Part shown: positions 42,089 to 51,063 of the stretch, piece after piece
How positions within the stretch are numbered: the stretch's first letter is position 1
Layout of the letters: the number at the start of each line of letters is the position of its first letter
Source: Nitrospirillum viridazoti
Lineage (GTDB): Bacteria > Pseudomonadota > Alphaproteobacteria > Azospirillales > Azospirillaceae
Reading direction: 5' to 3' (one strand)
NCBI RefSeq assembly: GCF_007827975.1
Contig: NZ_VITT01000021.1
Length of the DNA stretch: 64,000 nt
Notes under the pieces: generated by a model
The model's database searches: none
The model's input: only the letters and a program-made list of their open reading frames with translations
What the model was told of the DNA's origin: nothing
Position numbers and translations under genes: made by a program

Positions 42089-42592
42089 ATGGTTGCCCCG
42101 GGTGAGGCCGACAAGCAGGTGGGCGAGGCGGAACGCATGGTGGCGCTGGCCCGCATGGACGGGCTGGACTTCCTGCGTGCCATGATGGCGGGTGACCTGC
42201 CGCCGCCGCCCATCTCTCACACCTTGGGCTTCACGCTCAGCCATGCCGAGCACGGCTACGCCGTCTTCACCGGTACGCCGGCCCACGCCTACTACAATCC
42301 CATCGGTTCGGTGCATGGCGGCTGGATCGCCACCCTGCTGGACAGCTGCATGGCCTGCGCCGTGCAGACCACGCTGACCGGCGGGCGCGCCTATACCACG
42401 CTGGAACTGAAGATCAACTATATCCGTGCGGTGACCTCGGCCACCGGCCCGGTGCGGGCCGAGGGGCGCATCATCCACGCCGGCGGCCGCACCGCCACCT
42501 CCGAAGGCCGCCTTGTCGACGCCGACGGCCGGCTGTTAGCCCACGGCACCACCACGTGCCTGGTGTTCGACCCCCGGCCGCCCAAGGCCTGA
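42089..42592 (+). CDS. PaaI-family hotdog thioesterase
   Basis: The 167-residue protein has the hotdog thioesterase pattern: NPIGSVHGGWIATLLDSCMACAVQTTL, where HGG marks the PaaI family, and AYTTLELKINYIRAVTSATGPVRAEGRIIHAGGRTATSEGRLVDADGRLLAHGTTTCLVF. It would hydrolyse acyl-CoA or aryl-CoA thioesters. AGAGGA precedes the start. Its last 57 bp overlap the end of the converging sugar symporter gene. Confidence 0.9.
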   Translation: MVAPGEADKQVGEAERMVALARMDGLDFLRAMMAGDLPPPPISHTLGFTLSHAEHGYAVFTGTPAHAYYNPIGSVHGGWIATLLDSCMACAVQTTLTGGRAYTTLELKINYIRAVTSATGPVRAEGRIIHAGGRTATSEGRLVDADGRLLAHGTTTCLVFDPRPPKA

Positions 42593-44062
42593 ACCACCCG
42601 GGCCTGAACCACTTTGGGCTGGGCTCCCGGCGACTGGATTGTTGGCCGGTAAAGGCGCGGTGGGCGGTGCGCCGCCCGCCGCCCGCGCGTCCAGCTCCTC
42701 CACGATGCGCCGGTGCAGGGCGCCGTCCAGGGGATAGCCCGCCATCAACGCCAGGGTGGCGACGAACAGGCCGCAGGGCAGCAGGGACATCAGCAGGCGC
42801 AGGCCGCTCAAGGTTTCCGCCGACTGGGTGGCGTTGGGCACGAAGCCGATGGCGGACAGCAGCCAGCCCAGCAGGGCGCCGGCCAGGCCCAGCGCCACCT
42901 TCTGCGCCAGCGAGGCCACGCCGAATATCTTGGCCTCGTCCCGGCGGCCGAAGCGCCACTCGTTGTAATCGACCAGGTCGGGCAGCATGGCCCAGAAGCC
43001 CACCGCGTGGACGGTGCAGCCCACGAACAGGGCGGCGATGGCTGCCACCGCCAGGGCCGGCCGGTCGCTGGGCGCCATCAGGAAGGCCAGGGAGGACAGC
43101 GCCGCCAGGCCCGTTCCCATCTGCCACGACACCTTCTTGCTGGTGCGGCGGGACAGCCATACCCAGAAGGGCACGCTTACGGCGCTGGCGGCGGAGAAGG
43201 CGGGCATGGCGTAGGCGGCCAGGTCCATGTCGCCCACGTCATACTTGAAGAAATAGACCAGGTTGCGGAACTGCAAAGCGCCCGCCACCTGGATGAAGCC
43301 GATGGAGACCAGCAGGCGCATCAGCGGGCCGGAGCGGCCCAGCGTCCGCAGGAAGCCGACGACATCGCTGTCAAGCGTGGCGTGCGAGGCGGGCGTCAGG
43401 GCCGGGTACGGTTCTTCCTTGACCACGCTGGCGCACAGCCAGAACAAGGCGACGGACAGGGTGCCCACCACCAGGCCGCTGATGCTGTAGCCCAAACCCC
43501 CATAGGCGCCCCCGTGTCCCCCTGTCGCCATCCGGTCGATACGGGCGGCCAGGGCCGGCAGCAGGAAGGACACGGTGATGCCGCCGATGAAGGCGCAGGT
43601 CATGCGATAGCCGGTCAGGCTGGAGCGTTCCTCCGCGTCCTGGGTGATGCGGGCGGACAGCGAGGCGTAGGGGATGGAGACGATGGTGTAGACGCCGCGC
43701 CAGGCCATGTGGCTCAGGATGGCGTAGGCGATCAGGCCGCCCTGGCCGAAGCCGGGCGCGGTGAAGCAGGCCGCCATGACGGCGCCCAGCGGCGCGCCGC
43801 CCCACAGGATGAAGGGGCGGTACCGGCCCAATCGCGTGCTGGTGCGGTCGGCCCACACGCCCATCAGGGGATTGGCCAGGCCGTCGGCGATGGCGGCCAC
43901 CAGGAAACCCACGCCCACCCACACCGGGGGCACGCCCTGCACATCCGTCTGGAAATAGGCCAGGAACAGGGTCATCGCCTGCCAGTGCAGGTTCAGGCCC
44001 AAGTCACCGATGGCGTAGCCCAGTTTGGTCTTCAAGGCGACGGGCGCCTGTCCGTATGCCAT
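42536..44062 (-). CDS. GPH-family sugar:cation symporter (MFS)
   Basis: This 508-residue protein matches MelB/GPH sugar:cation symporters: LGYAIGDLGLNLHWQAMTLFLAYFQTDVQGV at the N-terminus, DRTSTRLGRYRPFILWGGAPLGAVMA (family signature, about residues 64-90) and AMLPDLVDYNEWRFGRRDEAKIFGVA near residue 370. Twelve helices are expected. A long low-complexity tail (about 45 residues, Gly/Pro/Ala/Ser-rich) runs antisense to the thioesterase end. It is transcribed away from the LacI gene at 44339; a LacI-type dyad lies at 44110-44123, 48 bp before the start. It probably imports the sugar whose metabolites control this locus. Confidence 0.88.
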   Translation of the reverse strand: MAYGQAPVALKTKLGYAIGDLGLNLHWQAMTLFLAYFQTDVQGVPPVWVGVGFLVAAIADGLANPLMGVWADRTSTRLGRYRPFILWGGAPLGAVMAACFTAPGFGQGGLIAYAILSHMAWRGVYTIVSIPYASLSARITQDAEERSSLTGYRMTCAFIGGITVSFLLPALAARIDRMATGGHGGAYGGLGYSISGLVVGTLSVALFWLCASVVKEEPYPALTPASHATLDSDVVGFLRTLGRSGPLMRLLVSIGFIQVAGALQFRNLVYFFKYDVGDMDLAAYAMPAFSAASAVSVPFWVWLSRRTSKKVSWQMGTGLAALSSLAFLMAPSDRPALAVAAIAALFVGCTVHAVGFWAMLPDLVDYNEWRFGRRDEAKIFGVASLAQKVALGLAGALLGWLLSAIGFVPNATQSAETLSGLRLLMSLLPCGLFVATLALMAGYPLDGALHRRIVEELDARAAGGAPPTAPLPANNPVAGSPAQSGSGPGGSGLGRPGVEHQARGGAVG

Positions 44063-44109
44063 CTTCCCCCCGGGGAATTCTTCTCTTGGGGCCAGGGTGG
44101 CGGCGGAAA

Positions 44110-44123
44110 TGACAGCGGTGCCA
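44110..44123 (-). promoter_or_regulatory. LacI-type operator before the GPH symporter
   Basis: TGACAGCGGTGCCA is close to the LacI-family pattern TGACANCGNTGTCA with one mismatch. It lies 48 bp upstream of the symporter start and about 215 bp before the divergent LacI gene. Confidence 0.5.
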
Positions 44124-44338
44124 TTCTCCCGCTTCCGACCCAGGCCAATCCCAGGAAACAACATCCGGTGGCGGTCACGCCAGCATGCCTTTCGGACGGT
44201 GGCGGTCAAATGATGGACGGGCGCGCTTTTTTGCGCCATCGATGCAGGATTGCCGCAGCCTGGCGCTTTGGGCGATTGTGAGCGCGCGCCGGCCCCAGGG
44301 ATGGGGAGGCGGCACCGATACAGGGATGGGAGTGACAT

Positions 44339-45388
44339 ATGGCGGGGCCTGACCGCAAGCCGACGATCATCGATGTGGCGCGCCTGGCGGGGGCGTCCAT
44401 CAAGACGGTGTCGCGGGTCATCAACAAGGAACGCTATGTCAGCCCCGACATGCAGGAGCGCATCGAGAAGGCGGTGGCCGAGCTGGGCTATCAGCCCAAC
44501 ATGATGGCCCGCAGCCTGGCCAGCGAACGCTCCAACCTCATCGGCCACCTCTACGGCGACGCTGGCGGCCCTTACACCCTGGAAATCCAGGTGGGCCTGC
44601 TGAACCGCTGCCGCGCCCACGGCTATCACCTCATGATCGAGGAAATCGATTATCGCAGCCCCAACGTGGAACAACGGGCCAGCGCTATCGTGAACCAGAT
44701 GCGCCTGGACGGCGTGGTGCTGACGGCTCCCGTGACCGACAACCCCATCGTGCTGCGGATTTTGGAGGAGGCGGGCGTGCCCTATGTCCGCGTCACGCCG
44801 CAGCAGGAATCGGAAACCTCCCCCTCCGTCCGCATCGACGAACGGCAGGCGGCCTACACCCTGACCCAGCACCTGCTGGCCCTGGGCCACCGGCGCATCG
44901 GCTTCATCAAGGGCAAGGCCAACCATACCGCCACCATCCTGCGCTACACCGGCTATTGCGAGGCGCTGACCGACGCCGGCGTGACGGTGGACCCGGTGCT
45001 GGTGGAGCAGGGGGAGTTCACCTACGCCTCCGCCGTGGCCTGCGCCCGCCGCCTGCTGGACCAGCCGCACCGCCCCACTGCCATCTTCGCCAGCAACGAC
45101 GAAATGGCCGCCGCCGTGGTGGCGGAGGCGCACAACCGCGGTTTCAGCCTGCCGGCCAATTTGTCGGTGGTGGGTTTCGACGACACGCCGCTGGCCGAGA
45201 TGATGTGGCCGCCGCTGACCACGGTGCGCCAGCCCGTGCGGGAAATGGCGGAAACGGCGGCCGACATCCTGATCGGCCTGCTGTCCCAGCGCGGCAAGGT
45301 GGACTGGCCCAAGCCCGTGCCGCACCAGGTGCTGGCCCACACCATCTTGCTGCGCCAATCCACTGCCCGTCCGCCGGGCAAGGCCTGA
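44339..45388 (+). CDS. LacI-family transcriptional regulator
   Basis: The 349-residue protein begins with a LacI HTH (PTIIDVARLAGASIKTVSRVINKERYVSPDMQERIEKAVAELGYQPN, residues 8-54) and has a periplasmic-binding-like effector domain. TAIFASNDEMAAAVVAEAHNRGFSLPANLSVVGFDDTPLAEMMWPPLTTVRQP is the typical LacI C-terminal part. It resembles the second LacI of this locus closely, including ASIKTVSRVIN. GGGAG precedes the ATG. It lies between divergent symporter and halogenase genes and probably recognises the TGACAnCGnTGTCA sites here. Confidence 0.93.
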   Translation: MAGPDRKPTIIDVARLAGASIKTVSRVINKERYVSPDMQERIEKAVAELGYQPNMMARSLASERSNLIGHLYGDAGGPYTLEIQVGLLNRCRAHGYHLMIEEIDYRSPNVEQRASAIVNQMRLDGVVLTAPVTDNPIVLRILEEAGVPYVRVTPQQESETSPSVRIDERQAAYTLTQHLLALGHRRIGFIKGKANHTATILRYTGYCEALTDAGVTVDPVLVEQGEFTYASAVACARRLLDQPHRPTAIFASNDEMAAAVVAEAHNRGFSLPANLSVVGFDDTPLAEMMWPPLTTVRQPVREMAETAADILIGLLSQRGKVDWPKPVPHQVLAHTILLRQSTARPPGKA

Positions 45389-45407
45389 TCCCCCGAAGCA
45401 TGGCCCC

Positions 45408-47060
45408 CTAGCGGCGCCCGCCCACAGCCGGCGCGGCCTGGGGCGGGCGGAAGCCGTTGCGATAGACCTCCTCCACCAGCTCGCGGTGGGTGGGCAGGCT
45501 GGATACCGCCTGGGGGGTCACCGTGCGCAGGCCCCGGAACTCATGCTGCGCCTCATCCATGCGGCGATGCAGGGCGCGCGCTGGCTCCAGGTCGGTTTTG
45601 AAGCCCATGCCGTACAGGACGTATTGGTAGCTGGCCGGCAGGAAGGTCTCGTGGTCGGCCACGAAGTCGAAGCGTCCGGGCGGCCGGTGCGCCCATACGG
45701 CCAGGCGGTCGCGCAGGCTCTCCGGTATGGTGGCCGGGTCGGCGTTGTCCCGCCAATAGGCGCTGTCGGTACGCCGGGTGATGCAATAGTGCAGCTTCAG
45801 GAAATCGACGATCCGCTCATACCGCTTGCCCATCAGCGCGTTGTAGGTGCGGGCGGTGGCGGCCATGGACGCGGCCGTTTGGGCGCTGTCCAGCCCCGTC
45901 TCGCCCCAGGGGAAGTACTGGGCGATCATGTGGGCCGCCACCTCGATCAGCATGATGCCGGTTGATTCCAGCGGCTCGAAAAAGCCGCCGGACAGGCCCA
46001 CGGCCACGCAGTTGCCCACCCATTGGGCGGTACGGCAGCCCGAGTCGAACTTCAGCAGGCGGACGTCGCGCCCCTCGGCCGCCGGGCCCAGGTAACGGCG
46101 CAGCGTCTGTTCCGCCCGGGCGTCGTCGGTGTGGCGGCTGGAATAGACATAACCGGTGCCCCGGCGGTCGTTCAGGCCGATGTCCCAGGTCCAGCCGGCC
46201 TCATGCGCGGTGGCCACGGTGTAGGAGGGGATGGGCGCGTCCGGCCGGTCATAGGGCACCTGCAGCGCCACCGCCCGGTCGTTGAACAGCACGTCCTGAT
46301 AGGACTTGAAGGGCACCTTGAGGGCCCGGCCGATGATCTCCGCCCGGAAACCGCTGCAGTCGATGTAGAGGTCGGCGCTCAGGCTGCCATGCTCGCACGT
46401 TTCCACCCGCGCCACGGCGCCGCTGCCGTCCAGCACCACGTCGGTGACGGTGCCCACCCGGTGGCGCACGCCCAGCTCGATGGCCACGGTGCGCAGCAAC
46501 ACGGCCAGGCGGTTGGCGTCGAAGTGATAGGCGTAGTTCAGGGGCGCCGCATAGGGCGGGTCGATGGGCCGCTTGGGTCCGCGCGCGGCGTCCGCCACCG
46601 CTTTCTGCAGGGTCACGGCCTCGGCGAAGGCCAGGTCGCCGGCCCCGCCCAGCAGCCAGTAGGGCAGCAATTCCGGCCCGTTGCCCTGGTGGGGAAAGTT
46701 GAACGGATGGAAATAGTGGGTGTGGCCGGCCACGGCGCCCAGGGCCTGGGTCGGCGATGCGCCGGGCGCCGGCGTTTCCGCCCAGTCCACGAAATGGACG
46801 CCCTGCTTGAAGGTGGCGGTGCTTTCCCGCAGGAAGCGCGCCTCATCGATGCCGATGGCGGCCAGGGTGGAGCGGATGGTGGGGAAGGTGCCCTCGCCCA
46901 CGCCGATGATGCCGATGTCGCTCGATTCGATCAGGGTGATTTCTGTCCCGCCGGACAGATTGGCGCCCAAGGTCTTGGCCAGGTAGGCGGCGGTCAGCCA
47001 GCCGGCGGTGCCCCCGCCCACGATCAGGATACGGCGCCGGGCGCCTTCCGCTGCGGTCAT
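45408..47060 (-). CDS. Flavin-dependent tryptophan-halogenase homologue
   Basis: The 550-residue protein has GGGTAGW (residues 15-21) for FAD binding, ATFKQGVHF with Lys85 matching the catalytic Lys79 of PrnA, a WTWDIGLNDRRGTGY segment replacing the canonical WxWxIP motif, and FFEPLESTGIMLIEVA with the conserved Glu. It is a member of the large family next to TonB receptors in Xanthomonas, Caulobacter and sphingomonads; some of those (for example BrvH-type enzymes) halogenate indoles. The start at 47060 has GGGAGG upstream. It is divergent from the receptor gene and shares its promoter region. Substrate unknown. Confidence 0.88.
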   Translation of the reverse strand: MTAAEGARRRILIVGGGTAGWLTAAYLAKTLGANLSGGTEITLIESSDIGIIGVGEGTFPTIRSTLAAIGIDEARFLRESTATFKQGVHFVDWAETPAPGASPTQALGAVAGHTHYFHPFNFPHQGNGPELLPYWLLGGAGDLAFAEAVTLQKAVADAARGPKRPIDPPYAAPLNYAYHFDANRLAVLLRTVAIELGVRHRVGTVTDVVLDGSGAVARVETCEHGSLSADLYIDCSGFRAEIIGRALKVPFKSYQDVLFNDRAVALQVPYDRPDAPIPSYTVATAHEAGWTWDIGLNDRRGTGYVYSSRHTDDARAEQTLRRYLGPAAEGRDVRLLKFDSGCRTAQWVGNCVAVGLSGGFFEPLESTGIMLIEVAAHMIAQYFPWGETGLDSAQTAASMAATARTYNALMGKRYERIVDFLKLHYCITRRTDSAYWRDNADPATIPESLRDRLAVWAHRPPGRFDFVADHETFLPASYQYVLYGMGFKTDLEPARALHRRMDEAQHEFRGLRTVTPQAVSSLPTHRELVEEVYRNGFRPPQAAPAVGGRR

Positions 47061-47415
47061 CACTTCCTCCCTCAAGGCCGCTTGCCCCTTGGCGGAACGG
47101 CGGCGGTTCTTATGTTTCTCAAACCATTAGGGCGGGATCGCCGCTTTTTGGGGCGGCGCCCGCCAGCCTCGTCACCCAGGGGTTGCCGGCCAATTTGTTG
47201 CGCTGCCGCAGGCTTCGTCCTGCGCATGAGGCCAGAATACCACGGTTGCCGCCATATGACAGCGCTGTGCGACAACGTTGTCATAATTTTGTTGACAGCA
47301 TTGTCAGCCCCGCTAAACATGCGACCCACAACGGCGCCGCATCCATTGGATGTGGGCGGTGACCGTCGAATATCCGCCTAGAGCAACCAGGCTAGAATAA
47401 AAGGGAGGAAGCGAG
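47061..47415. promoter_or_regulatory. Divergent control region with three LacI-type dyads
   Basis: This 355-bp gap separates the halogenase and TonB receptor genes. Three dyads occur in tandem: TGACAGCGCTGTGC (47257-47270, with ACAGCGCTGT perfect), CGACAACGTTGTCA (47270-47283) and TGACAGCATTGTCA (47293-47306). A TTGACA at 47292-47297, with TAAACA 16 bp further on (47314-47319), is a probable promoter towards the receptor; the third dyad covers its -35 box. Binding of a LacI protein would block it. Confidence 0.65.
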
Positions 47416-49719
47416 ATGAAGGCGAGACTCGGACTCTATCTGCAAGCAGCGGCTGTGATTGCCCTGTCCGGCGGCGCGTACGCGCAGACCGCGACGGCCC
47501 CGGCCGGTCCCTCCGACACCATTGCCGAAATCGTCGTTACCGCGACCAAGCGTGAGACCAAGCTGCAGGAAACCCCGATCGCCGTGTCGGCGTTCAGCCA
47601 GGAAAGCCTGGACAAGCAGCAGGTCAAAGACATCACCGATTTGTCCAAGTTCGTGCCCAGCCTGCAGTTTGGCCAGCAGGGCGACCAGAACGCCATCACC
47701 CTGACCCTGCGCGGCATCGGCAACGACAGCGCCTACACCGAAGTGGCCGACCCCGAGGTCGCCATGTACGTCGATGGCATCTACTCGCCGCGCGCCCAGG
47801 GCGCCTCGGTGCTGATGTATGACATGGAACGCGTGGAAGTGCTGCGCGGCCCGCAGGGCACCCTGTTCGGCCGCAACGCCACCGTCGGCGCCGTCAGCCT
47901 GATCTCCGCCAAGCCGACCTTCGACAAGGAATACGGCAACGCCGAGGTCGTCGCCGGCTCCTACGGCCGCTTCGGCACCCGCGGCATGTTTAACCTGCCG
48001 GTCTCCGACAAGCTGGCGTTCCGCGTCGCCTTCGTGACGGACAAGCACGACGGCTACGTCGACTACCAGCCGGCGCCGAACGTCCCGGGCGTGAACCCGG
48101 CCGCCTATGTGACCAGCGGTCCGAAGTACTACGCCGGCGACCAGAAGTCGTTCCGCGTCAGCGGCGCCTGGCGTCCGACGGACCGCTTCAGCTGGGACCT
48201 GAACTTCGAGTGGTATGAGGACACCGGCACCCCGGTCGAGCCGCTGATGCAGACCCCGCGTCCGGGCACGAACCTGTGGTCGGTGCAGGCCGACACCGCG
48301 CCGTTCCAGGACCGCACCGCGAAGTCCGTCCACAGCAAGATGGACTACGACATCAACGACTATCTGCAACTGTCCTACATCGCCGGCGCGTCCTGGCTGG
48401 GCGGCAACAACCAGGTGGACGCCGACAGCGGCGTGCTGCCGCCGACCAGCGCCACCACGCCGTCCGGCGCGTTCGAGCAGAACAGCACCGTCTGGTCCAG
48501 CTACGACTTCTTCAGCCACGAACTGCAGCTGAAGTCGTCGGGCGTGCACACCATCGACTGGATCCTGGGTGCGTACTACTCGCACGAAACCAACAAGATC
48601 CGCTTCGACATCGACCAAGCCAATGGCTACCGCCTGGGCACCTTCAGCTGGGCCGGCAGCTTCATCCAGTCCGACCGTGAGATCGAGTCCGCCGCCGGCT
48701 TCGGCCAGGCGACCTGGCACGTCACCGACGACATCCGCCTGACGGGCGGCGTGCGCTACACCCGCGACGACAAGGAAGACATCGGCGGCCGCAACGTCAC
48801 CTGCAACGGCTGCACCCAGGGCATCTTCGGCCGCGACCCCTACTCCATCCCCGGCTACACGGCGTCGCCCAACGATGTCTATGGCCAGTGGAGCAAGGCC
48901 ACGTGGCTGGTCCGCGCCGACGCCGACATCATCAAGGACGTGCTGATGACCTATGCCAGCGTCGGCACGGGCTTCAAGTCGGGCAACATCGAGGACGGCG
49001 GCAAGCTGGCCGGTCCCGAGACGCTGACCAACTATGAAGTCGGCGCCAAGACGACGCTGTTCGGCGGCCGCGCCACCTTCAACGTGGCGGCCTATTATGA
49101 AGACTTCACGGGTTATCAGGTGAACCAGGCGGTCACCACCCGTGACGCCGCCGGCCATGTCATCGGCTCGCAGATCGTGACCCAGAACGCCCAAGGCGCC
49201 AAGGCCTACGGCCTGGAAGCCGAATTGGCCGCCAAGGTCACGCCGCGGGACACGATCAACCTGTCGCTGTCCGCCCAGCATACCGAGATGGAAGAACTGC
49301 AGAGCATCGACGCCCGCCTGTACAGCGGCGGCGACGTTTCTCACCTGGTCGAGCTGAAGGGCAACGAGCTACCCCACGCCCCGGCCCTGTCGGGCACCGT
49401 CGGGTACGAGCACGTGTTCGACCTGCCCAACGGTGGCACCCTGACCCCGCGCGTCTCCACCCATTTCGAGACCCGCAGCTACCTGTCCTTCTTCAACGCC
49501 GGCACGTACGACGAGCAGAAGGCCTATACCCGCACCGACCTGGCCGTCCGTTACGACGCGCCCAGCGGCAAGTGGTCCTTGGAAGGCTTCGTCCAGAACG
49601 TGGAAAACGCCAACATCAAGTCCAATGCCGGTGCCTTCGGCGGCCCGGCGACCCCGGTGTGGACGGCCGTGTACCAGCCGCCCCAGACCTGGGGTGTGCG
49701 GGCCCACGCCAGCTTCTGA
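47416..49719 (+). CDS. TonB-dependent receptor
   Basis: The 767-residue outer-membrane protein has a signal peptide ending GAYAQ, a plug domain (about residues 38-155: EIVVTATKRETKLQETPIAVSAFS, then LRGIGNDSAYTEVADPEVAMYVDGIYSPRA, and RVEVLRGPQGTLFGRNATVGAV) and a 22-strand-type barrel ending in ASF, the terminal aromatic needed for assembly. GGGAGGAA precedes the ATG. It belongs to the group found with tryptophan-halogenase homologues and LacI regulators, suggesting uptake of a carbohydrate or a glycosylated aromatic. A strong terminator follows at 49746. Confidence 0.94.
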   Translation: MKARLGLYLQAAAVIALSGGAYAQTATAPAGPSDTIAEIVVTATKRETKLQETPIAVSAFSQESLDKQQVKDITDLSKFVPSLQFGQQGDQNAITLTLRGIGNDSAYTEVADPEVAMYVDGIYSPRAQGASVLMYDMERVEVLRGPQGTLFGRNATVGAVSLISAKPTFDKEYGNAEVVAGSYGRFGTRGMFNLPVSDKLAFRVAFVTDKHDGYVDYQPAPNVPGVNPAAYVTSGPKYYAGDQKSFRVSGAWRPTDRFSWDLNFEWYEDTGTPVEPLMQTPRPGTNLWSVQADTAPFQDRTAKSVHSKMDYDINDYLQLSYIAGASWLGGNNQVDADSGVLPPTSATTPSGAFEQNSTVWSSYDFFSHELQLKSSGVHTIDWILGAYYSHETNKIRFDIDQANGYRLGTFSWAGSFIQSDREIESAAGFGQATWHVTDDIRLTGGVRYTRDDKEDIGGRNVTCNGCTQGIFGRDPYSIPGYTASPNDVYGQWSKATWLVRADADIIKDVLMTYASVGTGFKSGNIEDGGKLAGPETLTNYEVGAKTTLFGGRATFNVAAYYEDFTGYQVNQAVTTRDAAGHVIGSQIVTQNAQGAKAYGLEAELAAKVTPRDTINLSLSAQHTEMEELQSIDARLYSGGDVSHLVELKGNELPHAPALSGTVGYEHVFDLPNGGTLTPRVSTHFETRSYLSFFNAGTYDEQKAYTRTDLAVRYDAPSGKWSLEGFVQNVENANIKSNAGAFGGPATPVWTAVYQPPQTWGVRAHASF

Positions 49720-49745
49720 TCCGGTTCGTTCGCGTTGTTCGACCC

Positions 49746-49786
49746 CCGGGGCGCGGGGGGCTCTCCTCTCCCGCGCCCCGGTTTTT
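49746..49786 (+). terminator. Rho-independent terminator of the receptor gene
   Basis: CCGGGGCGCGGG (49746-49757) and CCCGCGCCCCGG (49770-49781) form a perfect 12-bp stem with a 12-base loop followed by TTTTT. Confidence 0.92.
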
Positions 49787-49827
49787 CCCTTCTTGGCAGG
49801 ATACACTCTCCCCGAATCCTGCACCTT

Positions 49828-49855
49828 GATGGGCGGTGCCCCCGCACCGCCCATC
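49828..49855 (+). terminator. Second perfect hairpin upstream of the LacI gene
   Basis: GATGGGCGGTGC and GCACCGCCCATC pair perfectly over 12 bp around a CCCC loop and are followed by CTTTAT. It lies 42 bp after the first terminator and 88 bp before the LacI start. It may be a back-up terminator or a leader structure of the LacI gene. Confidence 0.6.
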
Positions 49856-49942
49856 CTTTATCCCCCTGTCGCCATCACCGTCCGAAGCCACGATGACAAC
49901 GCGTCACGTCGCCTGATTTCGCCCCTGATTTGGGAGACCCCA

Positions 49943-51010
49943 TTGGCCCAGCCAGAGAAGCGGTCGATCACCATTCGGGAGGTCGCGGACCTGGCCAAGG
50001 TGTCCATCAAGACCGTGTCACGGGTCATCAACCGTGAGGCCGGCGTTTCCCACGAGACGCACGCCCGGGTCATGGACGCCATCGCCCGCCTGGACTACCG
50101 CCCCAACCTGAACGCCCGGGGCCTGGCCGGTGACCGCTCCTTCCTCATCGGCCTGTTCTATGACAACCCCAGCGCCCACTATATGAGCGACGTGCAGGCC
50201 GGCGCCGTGGCCCGCTGCCGTGAGGGCGGCTTCCACCTGCTGGTGGAGCCCTGGGACAGCACCGACCCCAACGTGGGTGACCAGGTCCTCAACCTCATTT
50301 CCCAGCTGCGGCTGGAGGGGGTCATCCTGACGCCGCCGCTGGTCGACCACGCCGGCGTGCTGGAGGCCCTGCGCGCCTCGCGCATTCCGCTGGTACGCAT
50401 AGCGCCGGACACGGATCGCGAGACGGCGCCCTTCGTCTACATGGACGACTACGCCGCCTCCCGCCAGATGACGGCCTACCTCATCAGCCTGGGCCACCGC
50501 CGCATCGGCTTCCTGCTGGGCCATCCCGACCACGGCGCCACCGAACAGCGCTACCGCGGTTTCCGGGATGAACTGGCGGAACACCGCATCCCCCTGGATC
50601 CGGAGCTGGTGCGCCCAGGCCACTTCTCCTACCGCATCGGCATGGCTTGCGCGGAACAGCTGCTGACCCTGGCCGATCGTCCCACCGCCATCTTCGCCAG
50701 TAACGACGACATGGCGGCGGCATCCGTCGCGGTGGCGCAGCGCCTGGGCCTGTCGGTGCCGGCCGACCTGTCGGTCGCGGGCTTCGACGACACGCCGGTG
50801 GCGCGCATCATCTGGCCGCAGCTGACCACCATCCGCCAGCCCATCAGCCGCATGGCGGCGGCGGCGGCCGATCTGCTGATCGACCGGGCGGTGCGGCGCC
50901 AGCCCTGGACCCACCCCATGCCCCGCCGGCTGCTGGAGTTCGAGGTGGTTGTGCGGGAATCGACCGCCCCGCCGTCCAGCGTGCCGTCCCTCGGTCGCGC
51001 TCGGCGCTGA
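49943..51010 (+). CDS. LacI-family transcriptional regulator
   Basis: The 355-residue protein carries ITIREVADLAKVSIKTVSRVINREAGVSHETHARVMDAIARLDYRPNLNARGL at its N-terminus and TAIFASNDDMAAASVAVAQRLGLSVPADLSVAGFDDTPVARIIWPQLTTIRQP near the C-terminus. It is a paralogue of the LacI at 44339, sharing the recognition helix SIKTVSRVIN. I infer a TTG start at 49943, with GGGAG six bases upstream; earlier frame openings give no homology. It is followed by the sugar porter gene after 53 bp, so the two are likely one operon. Confidence 0.9.
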   Translation: MAQPEKRSITIREVADLAKVSIKTVSRVINREAGVSHETHARVMDAIARLDYRPNLNARGLAGDRSFLIGLFYDNPSAHYMSDVQAGAVARCREGGFHLLVEPWDSTDPNVGDQVLNLISQLRLEGVILTPPLVDHAGVLEALRASRIPLVRIAPDTDRETAPFVYMDDYAASRQMTAYLISLGHRRIGFLLGHPDHGATEQRYRGFRDELAEHRIPLDPELVRPGHFSYRIGMACAEQLLTLADRPTAIFASNDDMAAASVAVAQRLGLSVPADLSVAGFDDTPVARIIWPQLTTIRQPISRMAAAAADLLIDRAVRRQPWTHPMPRRLLEFEVVVRESTAPPSSVPSLGRARR

Positions 51011-51029
51011 TCCAACCCAACACTCAAGG

Positions 51030-51053
51030 CGCGCGGGGACCGGTCCCGCGCGG
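51030..51053 (+). promoter_or_regulatory. Hairpin abutting the ribosome site of the sugar porter
   Basis: GCGCGGGGACC pairs with GGTCCCGCGC, with one bulged G, in the 53-bp gap between the LacI and sugar porter genes. GGGAGGA, the ribosome site, starts at the foot of the stem. The structure could tune translation of the porter or protect the mRNA. Confidence 0.4.
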
Positions 51054-51063
51054 GAGGACTGTC

